Below are positions 16,839-25,378 of a stretch of 56,510 bases of DNA, piece by piece (the first letter of the stretch is position 1; every line of letters starts with the position of its first letter). Source of the stretch: Ignavibacteria bacterium (GTDB taxonomy: Bacteria; Bacteroidota; Ignavibacteria; Kapaibacteriales; Kapaibacteriaceae). Below the pieces are notes generated by a model. It searched no databases and had not been told where the DNA came from. It worked only from the letters and a program-made list of their open reading frames with translations. A program made the position numbers and the translations under genes. The DNA lies in NCBI GenBank assembly GCA_016873895.1, contig VGVV01000012.1, positions 1 through 56,510 of the forward strand, given 5' to 3'.

Positions 16839-17588
16839 ATGACTCGCATAGCTTCGTTAGTAGTTTCATTGATCGCACTGGTTGCGATTGCAAGCGCCGA
16901 TGTACAGCAGCTCTGTAAACAATTCGACAACCAAATCGAGGCGCTGGACGTTAAAGGTGCGAAGGCTTCAATTGATGCCGCACTGGAAGAAGATGGAAAG
17001 TCGCATGATGTATTGTACCGTCAGGCTCGACTTCACAACATCCTTGGGGATCAGGAATCACAGGATGAAAAAAAATTGGCGATGTACAACAAGGCATATG
17101 ATTTTGCCAACAAAGCGATAGCCAATAATTCTCAGTCAATGGGTGGCTATGTCTATCGCGCTGCAGCCAATGGTAAGATTGCTCTTTTCAAGGGTATATT
17201 CTCCGTGGCTTCGGTGGTTAATGCTGTGCGCGCAGACGCAACAAAGGCCATTCAGCTCAACAATGAAACATCCGAGCGTCTCGCAGCAGCCTGCTACATC
17301 CTCGGTCGTGCTCATTTGAATCTTGTTAAGAAGCCTAAACTGTTTCGCTTGCCGCTGGGACTTGGCTGGGGTAATGTTGAAGAGGCATCTACGTATCTCA
17401 AGCGCGCTCGACAGTTGCGTCCAAACTTTGTGATGTTTGAGCTAGAGTATGCACGCTGTCTTGCAGAAATGGATATGGAAAAGGATGCAATTGGAGTTGC
17501 GCAGAAGATTTCGTCGCTCGCAAACAAAGAACCTGGCGACCAGCAGCGAAAACAAGAGGCGCAGCAATTGATCAAAGACCTCCAGTAG
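16839..17588 (+). CDS. Exported TPR-like protein
   Basis: A 249-residue protein with a signal peptide (MTRIASLVVSLIALVAIASA) and helical repeats of tetratricopeptide type, for example SHDVLYRQARLHNILG, GYVYRAAANGKIALFKG, LAAACYILGRAHLNL and EEASTYLKRARQLRPNFVMF. The region resembles TPR proteins with a central insertion around the VVNAVRADATKAIQLN helix. It probably acts as a periplasmic scaffold. The start is fixed by TAGGAGAG about eight bases before ATG. It is convergent with rfbC. No enzymatic motif is visible. Confidence 0.75.
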   Translation: MTRIASLVVSLIALVAIASADVQQLCKQFDNQIEALDVKGAKASIDAALEEDGKSHDVLYRQARLHNILGDQESQDEKKLAMYNKAYDFANKAIANNSQSMGGYVYRAAANGKIALFKGIFSVASVVNAVRADATKAIQLNNETSERLAAACYILGRAHLNLVKKPKLFRLPLGLGWGNVEEASTYLKRARQLRPNFVMFELEYARCLAEMDMEKDAIGVAQKISSLANKEPGDQQRKQEAQQLIKDLQ

Positions 17589-17595
17589 CAATTGC

Positions 17596-18129
17596 CTACA
17601 GGGTTTGTATGCCCGGCGAGCTCGCATCCCGCTGGCTCACTACTGGATTGTCGATAAGCCACCGGATGCCCAGGTCCGGATCTAATGGATTGATGCCTAT
17701 CTCTCCAGAAGGGTTGTAGAGCGCGGTGCACTTATAGGTAACATCGGCTGTGTCGCTCAAGACAGCAAATCCATTTGCAAATCCTGGCGGTATCCAAACT
17801 ATGCGACCATTAGTCTCCGATACATCGATGGAGACGTGCTTTCCATAGGTTGACGATCCTTTGCGGATATCTATCTCAACAAGCTGGATTTGCCCCCTTA
17901 TCACGCGTAGCATTTTACCCATTGGCTGCGTGTGTTGGGCATGCATGCCTCTGATCACACCGTAGCTTGATCTGCTATGATTGTCCTGAACGAAGTCTGT
18001 AGGAATTCCATAACGAATGCATATATCAGCTCGGTACGTCTCTTCGAAATATCCGCGGTGATCTACGTATCTATCCGGACGCAGAATCATAACTGCATCG
18101 AAAATGACCTCTTCAAGTATGATTGCCAT
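17596..18129 (-). CDS. rfbC: dTDP-4-dehydrorhamnose 3,5-epimerase-like protein
   Basis: A 177-residue cupin epimerase of the RmlC family, which makes dTDP-L-rhamnose precursors for surface polysaccharides. DHRGYFEETYR, FVQDNHSRSSYGVIRGMHAQ (catalytic His), RVIRGQIQLVEIDIRKGS, and NPLDPDLGIRW are in place. Two departures from the usual text are seen: RGMHAQ where most have RGLHYQ, and GFANGF where most have GFAHGF, so a normally conserved His is Asn. It may therefore be a divergent 3-epimerase or other sugar epimerase. No rmlA, B or D gene is in the window. Its start overlaps pdxB by 17 bp. Confidence 0.8.
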   Translation of the reverse strand: MAIILEEVIFDAVMILRPDRYVDHRGYFEETYRADICIRYGIPTDFVQDNHSRSSYGVIRGMHAQHTQPMGKMLRVIRGQIQLVEIDIRKGSSTYGKHVSIDVSETNGRIVWIPPGFANGFAVLSDTADVTYKCTALYNPSGEIGINPLDPDLGIRWLIDNPVVSQRDASSPGIQTL

Positions 18130-19177
18130 GAAGCTCTTCCCATGTGGGTGGTTGCATATGTTCGGTACGTAGCGGCGTTAATCTACGACATGTTTCAAAC
18201 GTCTGGGGCGTAGGGCTTTGCAACCATGCTCCACGAAATGGATGTTTCAATATGATTGCCGCATCCTCTACCGGGGATGTCTGCAAAGTGGCCATATCAG
18301 CAAGAGCTGGAACTTCAAAGGCAAGTGCTGAGTGCGTACGAAACGCCTCGAGTACCATACGTGCACCTTGCTGCTTTGCCGTCTGTGTGTATCCAGCAAT
18401 ATGTGGTGTGCAGTGAACTACAGCTTCTACAGTCTCGAAGCTGATATCGGGTTCCGACTCAAACACGTCAAGGATACATTGGATCTCATGCGATCGTAGC
18501 CGCTTAACCAAAGCCTGCTCGTCGATGATTCCACCTCGAGCTGTGTTGATGAGAAGTGAATTCTTACGCAGCAGCTTTATACGTTCTGCACAAAGAAGTC
18601 TATAAGTAGCATAAGGTCCTGTTCTGGTGTAGGGGGCATGCAGCGATACCACATCAGATACAGCTAAAAGTTCGTCAAGTGACACAGGCGATACCGATAC
18701 AGGGAAAGCATAATCTGTATCAGCAAGGGGCGGATCATTTATAAGAACGCTATGGCCCCTGGCAGCGGCATAACGCGCTAGGCGCTGTCCAACGTTACCA
18801 AAGCCAATGATGCCGATCCTTGCTTCTTGAGATACATGGAGTTGCGATAGCCAGGTTACAACATACTCTGCAACAGCATTGGCATTACACCCAGGGGCTC
18901 CAATGACGCGGATGTTGCGGTCGCGTAAGAGGTCGTGCTCGATATGGTCCATTCCCGCAGTTGCTGATCCCACGAATGACACGTGTGTGCCTCGCAGCAG
19001 ATCGTACGTAACATGTGTTGTTGAACGAACAATGATAGCCGTTGCATGCGTCTGATGCAGAAGTGCATTTGTTATCACCGGTGCGGTAACACATTCGATC
19101 CCATGTAATCGTAAAACGTCCGCAACCAGAGGAATCTGATTGTCCACAACAACGATATGGTTTCCGTTCTCAATCAT
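18113..19177 (-). CDS. pdxB: 4-phosphoerythronate dehydrogenase family (PdxB-like)
   Basis: A 354-residue D-2-hydroxyacid dehydrogenase. The segments VGSATAGMDHIE and GAPGCNANAVAEYV are specific to PdxB, which oxidises 4-phosphoerythronate in DXP-independent pyridoxal phosphate synthesis; the Rossmann motif is GIIGFGNVGQRLA. The catalytic triad is visible as Arg in INTARGGIIDE, Glu in VFESEPDI and His in CTPHIAGYT. The C-terminal part is the PdxB dimerisation region and is somewhat divergent. It lies between a Big_5 lipoprotein (6-bp gap) and rfbC (17-bp overlap), in one minus-strand operon. Confidence 0.85.
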   Translation of the reverse strand: MIENGNHIVVVDNQIPLVADVLRLHGIECVTAPVITNALLHQTHATAIIVRSTTHVTYDLLRGTHVSFVGSATAGMDHIEHDLLRDRNIRVIGAPGCNANAVAEYVVTWLSQLHVSQEARIGIIGFGNVGQRLARYAAARGHSVLINDPPLADTDYAFPVSVSPVSLDELLAVSDVVSLHAPYTRTGPYATYRLLCAERIKLLRKNSLLINTARGGIIDEQALVKRLRSHEIQCILDVFESEPDISFETVEAVVHCTPHIAGYTQTAKQQGARMVLEAFRTHSALAFEVPALADMATLQTSPVEDAAIILKHPFRGAWLQSPTPQTFETCRRLTPLRTEHMQPPTWEELHGNHT

Positions 19178-19183
19178 CGGCCA

Positions 19184-20890
19184 TTAACGCGTTGTGACGT
19201 CCAGTGTAACGTCTTCCAGCGTCCAACGAGAGCGTACAAGAACCTTTTTCTCGATTGGCCACCAGGGCTCGCTAAATCGAAACGGTTGCCAATCGCCGTA
19301 GCCATATGCTTGATTGCCGTTTATGTCCTGAAAGATGTCTGTACGGTACTCGCCTGCAGGAACATTTTCGAAGGCAAATAGTCCAGTTCTCGATACGATT
19401 GTCATGGCTACAACAGATCCTTGCCCATTCAACAAACGCATAAAAACTCTAGCAGAGGAGAACAGCGTTGAATCTGCAAGCAGGCTGCCCTTTACTGTTC
19501 CGAGCTCAACTTTACGCAATGAAGTAAGCATTGCATGCTGAATTGTATCTACCGGTAGTACAGATCCAGAGAATGAAACAAGTCTGTCTGGTGATATCGA
19601 CGTTGTATACCAAGTTTTAGCAATTCTTGGCTGAGTGGCCTTTATCTCCAGTTCAACAGGTGATATCCATAGCGTAGAGACAGGTATGGAGCCCTGAGGT
19701 TGTTGATGCCACACAGATAGGTGTGCGTCGTTCGTATCAATTGCATCCGAGAATATCACACGAATCGATGTATCTAGGGCAACATCCTTGGCACTATCTG
19801 GTGGTGTAATCTTGGAAACGCGCAGTTGCATTGTATCGATACGCCTAGTCCATTGAAGTGTCCGCTCAACTGTTGTATCAGCATTGAGCGTCCCTGATGA
19901 GTCGCGTATTGAAGAAGGGCTTAGAACGAGTGTATAGGCAGCAGAGTCTAAAGGAGTAGCATAACGCATCAAAAGCACGTTGGGTGAGATGGGGCTTACC
20001 CAGTGTGCACTTGGGAGCATAGTTGCTCCTGTGGCCGACTTGATACGAATTGCATTCTGCCATGTGCTAACAGGCATAATGCTCTCAGTAAACTCGATAC
20101 TTGCAAGCGAGCTCGTAAGCGCACGCGCTCGTGCGATCTGTGGCGGCTCGTGGTCCTTTGCCCTGCCAAGATGAAGCAGCAAGGGCCGCGAATTGCCTTG
20201 TGTAACGTCTATATCTGAAGTGGATGTGGCAAAGTCTTCATTAGCATCGAGCATTGAGTTTTTATTCTCGTCTCGGCAGGTAACAACTCTATATCGGCGA
20301 TTGGATAGCCCCTTGATCGAGAAGTTTCCAGTGGTTCCGACAGGTATGATATAGGCAGCTTTTGTTCGTAGCAGGTTAAACTGCGAGGCCATTGAGTCGG
20401 CATATACATAGCACATCACAATCACATTTTGGAGATTGTCCGCAACTACACGACCCTGTATGATCCCACTGTCAATAGTGGGTCCAGTTGAAAAGATGTA
20501 TGTGTATGCCTCCCTTGGGCGATTTCCGCGCACATCCGTCCAGTCTGTTCCAATCGTTACGCTGTATGTAGTAGACGAATCAAGGGGCTCGCGGAATGCT
20601 ACGCTAATTTCATCGCCAGCATACGAAGCATTGAAGCGTTTTGTTGGGAGTACAGTGATGGAATTGCGGATGCCTCTGTCTATATAATCATCAAATGAGA
20701 AGCGGATCTCTTCAGCATCAAAATCAACGGTGCCAGATGGTGGGTCTGCAGCATATAAAACGGCAGCAACACTATCGCGGGGTCCACCAGTAGGTGCTAC
20801 TTTAAACGCACAGCCACCTACGCCCATCCCGAGAATGCAGAGCATTCCGAGCAATGATGCGACAGTTGCATAGTGGCTTGTGAAAGGCAT
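19184..20890 (-). CDS. Big_5 Ig-like domain lipoprotein
   Basis: A 568-residue lipoprotein: signal ends GMGVGGC, then APTGGPRDSVAAVL, the conserved opening of the Bacteroidota Ig-like (Big_5/SbsA) lipoproteins. Two Big_5 repeats are seen, one near residues 45-135 (EIRFSFDDYIDRG...) and one near 340-440 (TPPDSAKDVALDTSIRVIFS). Between and after them are carboxypeptidase-like beta domains, with GNFSIKGLSNRRYRVVTCRDENKN and FENVPAGEYRTDIFQDINGN. It is probably a surface or periplasmic structural protein. The family is widespread and of unknown function. Divergent from yihY, with 36 bp between starts. Confidence 0.8.
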   Translation of the reverse strand: MPFTSHYATVASLLGMLCILGMGVGGCAFKVAPTGGPRDSVAAVLYAADPPSGTVDFDAEEIRFSFDDYIDRGIRNSITVLPTKRFNASYAGDEISVAFREPLDSSTTYSVTIGTDWTDVRGNRPREAYTYIFSTGPTIDSGIIQGRVVADNLQNVIVMCYVYADSMASQFNLLRTKAAYIIPVGTTGNFSIKGLSNRRYRVVTCRDENKNSMLDANEDFATSTSDIDVTQGNSRPLLLHLGRAKDHEPPQIARARALTSSLASIEFTESIMPVSTWQNAIRIKSATGATMLPSAHWVSPISPNVLLMRYATPLDSAAYTLVLSPSSIRDSSGTLNADTTVERTLQWTRRIDTMQLRVSKITPPDSAKDVALDTSIRVIFSDAIDTNDAHLSVWHQQPQGSIPVSTLWISPVELEIKATQPRIAKTWYTTSISPDRLVSFSGSVLPVDTIQHAMLTSLRKVELGTVKGSLLADSTLFSSARVFMRLLNGQGSVVAMTIVSRTGLFAFENVPAGEYRTDIFQDINGNQAYGYGDWQPFRFSEPWWPIEKKVLVRSRWTLEDVTLDVTTR

Positions 20891-20914
20891 TCAGCAAAAC
20901 TAGCTTCGATGCCG

Positions 20915-20922
20915 TACTTTTG
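20915..20922 (+). promoter_or_regulatory. Possible -7 element (TACTTTTG) of yihY-like gene
   Basis: TACTTTTG fits the Bacteroidota -7 consensus TAnnTTTG. It ends only four bases before the ATG at 20927, so a transcript starting at the usual distance would be leaderless or nearly so. No TTG at the usual -33 distance was found, which weakens the call. Confidence 0.4.
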
Positions 20923-20926
20923 CGCC

Positions 20927-21814
20927 ATGCCATTGTTCCTCGAGCGCGTGCTGCCCGTTCTTAAACGTGTTTGGACGCTGATATATGATTTCGTCGACAT
21001 CACAGACCGACGTCACATCTTCCTCCTCTCCTCAGGAATTGCATTCAATCTGTTGCTCTGCATTATTCCATTAGTGGTCTTGATCGTCTCGCTCGTCAGT
21101 GGTGTTATGGACGTTGCCCAGACCAAAGAAACGGTCGAATCAGCTCTGGAGAAGTTTCTTCCTCAAAACACCCAAGCCACAACTCTGATCACATCGATCA
21201 TCAACGAAGTTGGCGCATTCTTCAATTACAGCTCTGTGGCCGGCTGGATTGCCGGCGTGGCGCTGTTGTGGTTGGCATCGGCGTTGTTTAGTTCATTACG
21301 GACCGGACTGAACGCGATCTTCCATATTCCAACACCAAAGTTCTTCATCTGGTACAAGCTGAAGGACATGGCATTTACGACCGTTATCGTGATGCTGATC
21401 TTGCTTGTTACGCTGCTAAGCCCCCTTCTTACCCTAGCTGATCAGTACCGATTGAGCCTTGTGGAGAACGAGGCAACAGGGCTTCTTTTCGGCCTAACGG
21501 TGCAGGCTACATCGTTGATTGCAACGTCGGTGCTGTTCCTGTTGCTCTACAAGCTTGTTCCCAACAAGCGGCTGCCGTGGCCTATTGTGTTCATGAGTAC
21601 CGGATTTGCCGTGGTGCTATGGGAGGCTGCTCGTATGCTGTTCTCGTGGTACGTGTACAGTGCTACGAACTTCAGCAAGATCTACGGTGGTTACGTTGCC
21701 GTAGCGTCATTTGCAGTGTGGCTTTATTATTCAGCATTCATCTTTTTGCTGTCTGCAGAGCTCGGACAATACATCTATGTGCTGCGCACGAAGCACGAGG
21801 TGCCCGAAGCTTAA
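20927..21814 (+). CDS. YihY/BrkB family inner-membrane protein
   Basis: A 295-residue protein with about six hydrophobic segments matching the YihY/BrkB family (once misnamed ribonuclease BN). Typical segments are FLLSSGIAFNLLLCIIPLVV near the N terminus, WIAGVALLWLASALFSSLRTGLN in the middle and KIYGGYVAVASFAVWLYYSA near the end. The role is unclear; the family is proposed to be a membrane transporter or to act on lipids. The start at ATG 20927 is the usual family N terminus; there is no Shine-Dalgarno. Its stop overlaps the convergent exonuclease gene by 4 bp. Confidence 0.85.
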   Translation: MPLFLERVLPVLKRVWTLIYDFVDITDRRHIFLLSSGIAFNLLLCIIPLVVLIVSLVSGVMDVAQTKETVESALEKFLPQNTQATTLITSIINEVGAFFNYSSVAGWIAGVALLWLASALFSSLRTGLNAIFHIPTPKFFIWYKLKDMAFTTVIVMLILLVTLLSPLLTLADQYRLSLVENEATGLLFGLTVQATSLIATSVLFLLLYKLVPNKRLPWPIVFMSTGFAVVLWEAARMLFSWYVYSATNFSKIYGGYVAVASFAVWLYYSAFIFLLSAELGQYIYVLRTKHEVPEA

Positions 21815-22542
21815 AATCTGAGAACACGCTCCCATGTCTCGAACAGATCCCATGTTGAAGCTACATCGCGCAGACAATACTCTGCAATGTCGCTGTGTCG
21901 TCCGTCTGCGTAGAGCTCACCAACCATCGACCCATCAACACCCTCGGCCTTAGGCGACGTTATGCCAAACGACTTTGCATAGAAGTCGAAGTTGAACTTG
22001 CGTGTCGCTCCACTGTTCGAGCCCTGGAAAAATGTTAAACGATCAATAAGATCTATGTGTCCACTGTAATTGAATTTCGTGCCATCCATAAGATTTCGAG
22101 ATGGGCGAATGCCAAGAACTGCAGAGCGAAGCATCAGCCATGGCGCATCAAAGTTGCGTCCGTTAAACGAGATCAGCGTAATACCTCGGTGGTGCGCCAA
22201 TAACCTCCAAAAGTTCTCAAGCATCACAGCCTCACTGCTGCGATACCAACCAGCACCGCTAGCAAGTGTTTCTTGAACGTATCCATCGGCATCCTGCATT
22301 GATGGATCGAGCGAATAGGCAACACGCTTTGCTGTACATTCCTCACCAGTACGCGTCATCATCTGCATACCGATGCATGAGATGAACCCCGTCATTGGAC
22401 TCAGCCCAAACTCGTTAATCTTCTTTGCTTTGTCTTCATCTGTTTCAGCACCACGCAGTAGATACTCCTGTTGCACGGTATCAAAGCTGGCAAGGGGCTT
22501 GCCAACAGTTTCTATATCGAATATGAGGTAGGAAGGGTCCAT
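21811..22542 (-). CDS. DnaQ-like 3'-5' exonuclease (PolB-exo type)
   Basis: A 243-residue predicted exonuclease related to the proofreading domain of family B DNA polymerases. Exo I is LIFDIETVG (Asp, Glu), Exo II is ISFNGRNFDAPWLMLRS and Exo III is DIAEYCLRDVASTWDL, so the acidic metal ligands are all present. It would act on DNA or RNA in the cytoplasm. The start at 22542 gives MDPSYLIFDIET. The frame is open 24 codons further upstream, but that stretch is the translated heptanucleotide array (VPCTLYLVP), so it is unlikely to be real protein. No good Shine-Dalgarno is seen. Confidence 0.8.
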   Translation of the reverse strand: MDPSYLIFDIETVGKPLASFDTVQQEYLLRGAETDEDKAKKINEFGLSPMTGFISCIGMQMMTRTGEECTAKRVAYSLDPSMQDADGYVQETLASGAGWYRSSEAVMLENFWRLLAHHRGITLISFNGRNFDAPWLMLRSAVLGIRPSRNLMDGTKFNYSGHIDLIDRLTFFQGSNSGATRKFNFDFYAKSFGITSPKAEGVDGSMVGELYADGRHSDIAEYCLRDVASTWDLFETWERVLRF

Positions 22543-22560
22543 GGTATGCTCAAGCGACAA

Positions 22561-22729
22561 GGGACTAGGGACTAGGTACAAGGTACAAGGTACAAGGTAC
22601 CCATTTTCAAACATTCGTCCCTAGTCTCTAGTCCCTAGTCTCTAGTCCCTAGTCTCTAGTCCCTAGTCTCTAGTCCCTAGTCTCTAGTCCCTAGTCTCTA
22701 GTCCCTAGTCTCTAGTCCCTAGTCCCTAA
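22561..22729. repeat. Heptanucleotide repeat array 2 (TCCCTAG/TCTCTAG)
   Basis: The left arm (22561-22602) has six 7-mers: GGGACTA twice, GGTACAA three times and GGTACCC. The right arm (22618-22729) has about 16 units alternating TCCCTAG and TCTCTAG, so a 14-bp higher-order period is visible. The left GGGACTA is the reverse complement of the right unit, allowing hairpins. The right arm contains the TAG stop and last four codons of the DUF2723 gene. There are no unique spacers, so it is not CRISPR. Confidence 0.95.
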
Positions 22730-24574
22730 CGTTTGCTCTAACTGCCCTGTTATCGGACTTGTGGGATGAAGGTTACGTGCAATATCGCGGTATCGGCGGA
22801 AACCGGTGGTGTCGAGTTTGCCGTCGAGGTTGTACATGGCCATAGTGGCTACACCGATGAGCATTGTTTCGCGCAGTGCAGAGTCGAGGCGCTCGCGGGG
22901 ACTACGCAGGGTGCCCAAGGCATCGGAGATACCGTGCACAACGTCGCGCTGAACTGGTCGTTTGCCGGGCTTGAAGAGTCGCACCAAGGGTCCTGCTGGG
23001 ATGCGTTCCCAGCCGACGGCAAATCCAGACTCTTCGTTCAGGAGCTCGGGTGTGATGTAGATGGGGCGATCTGCATTGCGCTCAATGATCTCATTGAGCA
23101 TGCTCACGAAGCGTTCTTGGATAACTGAGCTCTTGCCTGAAGCCACAAAGGCATCTGCATCAGATTCAAATTCCTGCAACAGCGGCATATAAGCGCTTAT
23201 AGCACCCTGGGCACGACCAATCGTTTGTGGGTATAGCTGCAATAGGTAGGGGGCGTACCAGGTCCGACGCAAGAGTTCCTTGTCGATGATTGTGACGTCT
23301 TTGCGAATCCCATTCACCTGTTGTTCATACCATGCAGCAGAGCAGAAATAGTCCCACTGGCGCGTAAGAATGATGGCCTTAGGTTCGGCATTGGCAAGTA
23401 CCCATGTGGTGTAACCTGTCACGGCGTTGTGGTCAGACTTGTCGTTGTGCTGAAAATGCAGTGTGCCGGCTGTGAGCGGGAGTGCCAGCAGTATTGCAGT
23501 AGCTTGCGCAGGAATGCGGTTCGCCAATGAGCGCAGACCAACAGCGACGAAGATTGTTGCAACATGTGCAGTTGGCAGAAAGTACGGTTCAATATCTGGG
23601 ATCGCATACCCAAGTGATATGCTCAGGTTGCCAACGATCATGATTAACAGACAGGCGAATAGCATGCGTTGAGAGCGAAGGAGCGTCCACAAGCCCCATA
23701 TCAGCGGGATAAAACCAATCTGGAGCATGTGGTTTGTGAGAAGCGATCGAAAGATTGACCAGTTGGCCCTTACGGCCGCCTTATCAGAGAACATCCATAC
23801 ACCAAACTGTGTACCCTTTACATGATACAGGAATGCATCCCAATTGCGATGGACCATTCCCCAGTTGAGCTCGGGATTCTGTGCACTGCGCAGTGGAAGG
23901 ACCACATATAGCGCAACTCCTGCAATAGCAGGTACTATAAGCCAATGAAGTATCGAAGTTCTGCGCGATAGACTTGGACTAAGCCAAAGCAAGCCAAGTC
24001 CGGGAAGAAGAAAAACACTTGACAGGTGATTGGCAGCCATGCATCCAAAGAGCAGGCCACTTAGTATGGTCCACTGCAGATCTCTCTCGGAATCGACGAT
24101 GCTCTTGATAACCGACCAGACCGCAAGGGCGGTGAGCAGAAGTTGCAGAGAGTATACCTCTATCGACGTTGCCTGGGACCAGACGATAGTGCTGAAGCCG
24201 AGTAACAGAGCAGCTGCAACGCTTGAGATACGTGTAGGTAAAGATGCATCTTTTTCGTCGTGTAACCACTGCAACAGCTCTCGTTGCCCCATATACACGG
24301 TGCCTATAGATGTAGCTACCCAGAGCGCAGCCAATACGTTAAGTCCGTATACGCCATTCCAGAGAAGTGTCCAGCAATGCGTAATGAGCGTAAACAGTGG
24401 ATACCCTGTAGGATGCGCAACGCCAAACGTATGCGCAACAGCAGCGAGCTCCCCAGCATCGGTGTACATAAGTCCAGGTGCGCATGTTGTGAGGTACACA
24501 ACAAAGGCAATAGCAGAAACAAGCCCAGCTTCTGGCAAGGGGCTCTGCTTATAGATTGAGCTCAGCGTTGCCAT
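22712..24574 (-). CDS. DUF2723 membrane glycosyltransferase-like protein
   Basis: A 620-residue multi-pass membrane protein of the DUF2723 family (related to TMEM260 and GT-C O-mannosyltransferases). LTTCAPGLMYTDAGELAAVA carries the acidic pair expected in the first loop, and VAHPTGYPLFTLITHCW follows, both highly characteristic. About ten transmembrane segments are followed by a soluble C-terminal part (YTTWVLANAEPKAIILTRQW). It probably transfers a lipid-linked sugar to secreted proteins or glycans. The last residues (GTRD) and the TAG stop lie in the heptanucleotide array. It is 18 bp downstream of the T9SS-type secreted protein gene, same strand. Confidence 0.85.
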   Translation of the reverse strand: MATLSSIYKQSPLPEAGLVSAIAFVVYLTTCAPGLMYTDAGELAAVAHTFGVAHPTGYPLFTLITHCWTLLWNGVYGLNVLAALWVATSIGTVYMGQRELLQWLHDEKDASLPTRISSVAAALLLGFSTIVWSQATSIEVYSLQLLLTALAVWSVIKSIVDSERDLQWTILSGLLFGCMAANHLSSVFLLPGLGLLWLSPSLSRRTSILHWLIVPAIAGVALYVVLPLRSAQNPELNWGMVHRNWDAFLYHVKGTQFGVWMFSDKAAVRANWSIFRSLLTNHMLQIGFIPLIWGLWTLLRSQRMLFACLLIMIVGNLSISLGYAIPDIEPYFLPTAHVATIFVAVGLRSLANRIPAQATAILLALPLTAGTLHFQHNDKSDHNAVTGYTTWVLANAEPKAIILTRQWDYFCSAAWYEQQVNGIRKDVTIIDKELLRRTWYAPYLLQLYPQTIGRAQGAISAYMPLLQEFESDADAFVASGKSSVIQERFVSMLNEIIERNADRPIYITPELLNEESGFAVGWERIPAGPLVRLFKPGKRPVQRDVVHGISDALGTLRSPRERLDSALRETMLIGVATMAMYNLDGKLDTTGFRRYRDIARNLHPTSPITGQLEQTLGTRD

Positions 24575-24592
24575 GGTGCGATTGGGAATTGC

Positions 24593-25294
24593 TTAACGAA
24601 CTACAGTAACAGGAGCTCCAACTACAGTGCCGTTTTGCAGCGTCAGAACAAGACGATACGAGCCGGCGGCTAGTCCCGTCAAGGGCAGCGATGTAGCTAA
24701 AGACTGCGGACTGCCGAATGAGCGAACGAGTTCGCCGTTTGCATCATAGAGACCAATCATTGTGGCATGAACAAGCTCATCGCCGCGGATGGAGAGAGCA
24801 TCTGTTGATGGAACAGGTCCAACTGCGAGTCCCACATCTTTAGCATCACGAATCGATGTGTTCTCAGAAATGACAAACTGAACATCAAAATTCAGCGCAT
24901 CCGTTGTATCAGTCTTATCGAACAATGTAACCTTGAGTGTTGAGTTGCCTTCGGCATTGTTCGTGGTAAGATCAATGTAGATCGGTAGAGTTCCATTTTC
25001 TGTAAGGTTCTGGCCCGGACGCAGATATGGATCATCCTCACCCGGAAAAAGGAACCAGCAAAGCGTCATGCATAGCTGTGCTGTATGCTTTTCATTGATT
25101 CCCGTGAGATCATAGCGGAAATACAGTTCTTTCGGCTTGCCATTTGAGTTGCGAATCGTGCCATCGCGCTTATGCGATGCAACAGAAGGCTTACCAACTA
25201 CCGGATTCGGCTTCTTCCAGTCGATGTAATATGTCTGCGCAGATGCTGCTGTTGCAGCTAGAACGAGGATGAAGGCAAGTACATGAGTTTTCAT
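24593..25294 (-). CDS. Secreted protein with T9SS-like C-terminal domain
   Basis: A 233-residue exported protein with a signal peptide ending ASAQ. The first 150 residues form an unrecognised domain with two Cys in TAQLCMTLCWFLFPG. The last 80 residues (SIRGDELVHATMIGLYDANG, then GLAAGSYRLVLTLQNG and VTVVR) form a beta-sandwich like the type IX secretion sorting domain. It is divergent from the TlpA-DUF6029-Omp28 operon, whose proteins are commonly found together in Bacteroidota. The two Cys and the neighbouring thioredoxin-like protein suggest a redox link, which is inference. Confidence 0.7.
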   Translation of the reverse strand: MKTHVLAFILVLAATAASAQTYYIDWKKPNPVVGKPSVASHKRDGTIRNSNGKPKELYFRYDLTGINEKHTAQLCMTLCWFLFPGEDDPYLRPGQNLTENGTLPIYIDLTTNNAEGNSTLKVTLFDKTDTTDALNFDVQFVISENTSIRDAKDVGLAVGPVPSTDALSIRGDELVHATMIGLYDANGELVRSFGSPQSLATSLPLTGLAAGSYRLVLTLQNGTVVGAPVTVVR

Positions 25295-25327
25295 AATTTG
25301 GCGTCCTTGATTGGGTTATGGTGGCTA

Positions 25328-25335
25328 CAAACCTA
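25328..25335 (-). promoter_or_regulatory. Possible -7 element (TAGGTTTG)
   Basis: On the minus strand TAGGTTTG matches TAnnTTTG, about 34 bases before the ATG of the T9SS-type protein at 25294. The identical octamer precedes ymdB at 44744-44751. No clear -33 TTG was found. Confidence 0.45.
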
Positions 25336-25378
25336 CCACCTGCCGGTAAATTTCTCGAACCATGAAGAAGAGAATTCA

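Noticed and set aside
22543..22614. Longer N terminus for the exonuclease
   Set aside because: Those codons are translated repeat units; the DnaQ fold begins directly after the ATG at 22542.
22618..22729. CRISPR array
   Set aside because: The repeats are only 7 bases (14 with alternation), follow each other without spacers, and no cas gene is nearby.
24030..24554. 174-residue plus-strand open frame inside the DUF2723 gene
   Set aside because: Antisense shadow of a well-supported membrane protein; no domain or ribosome-binding site.
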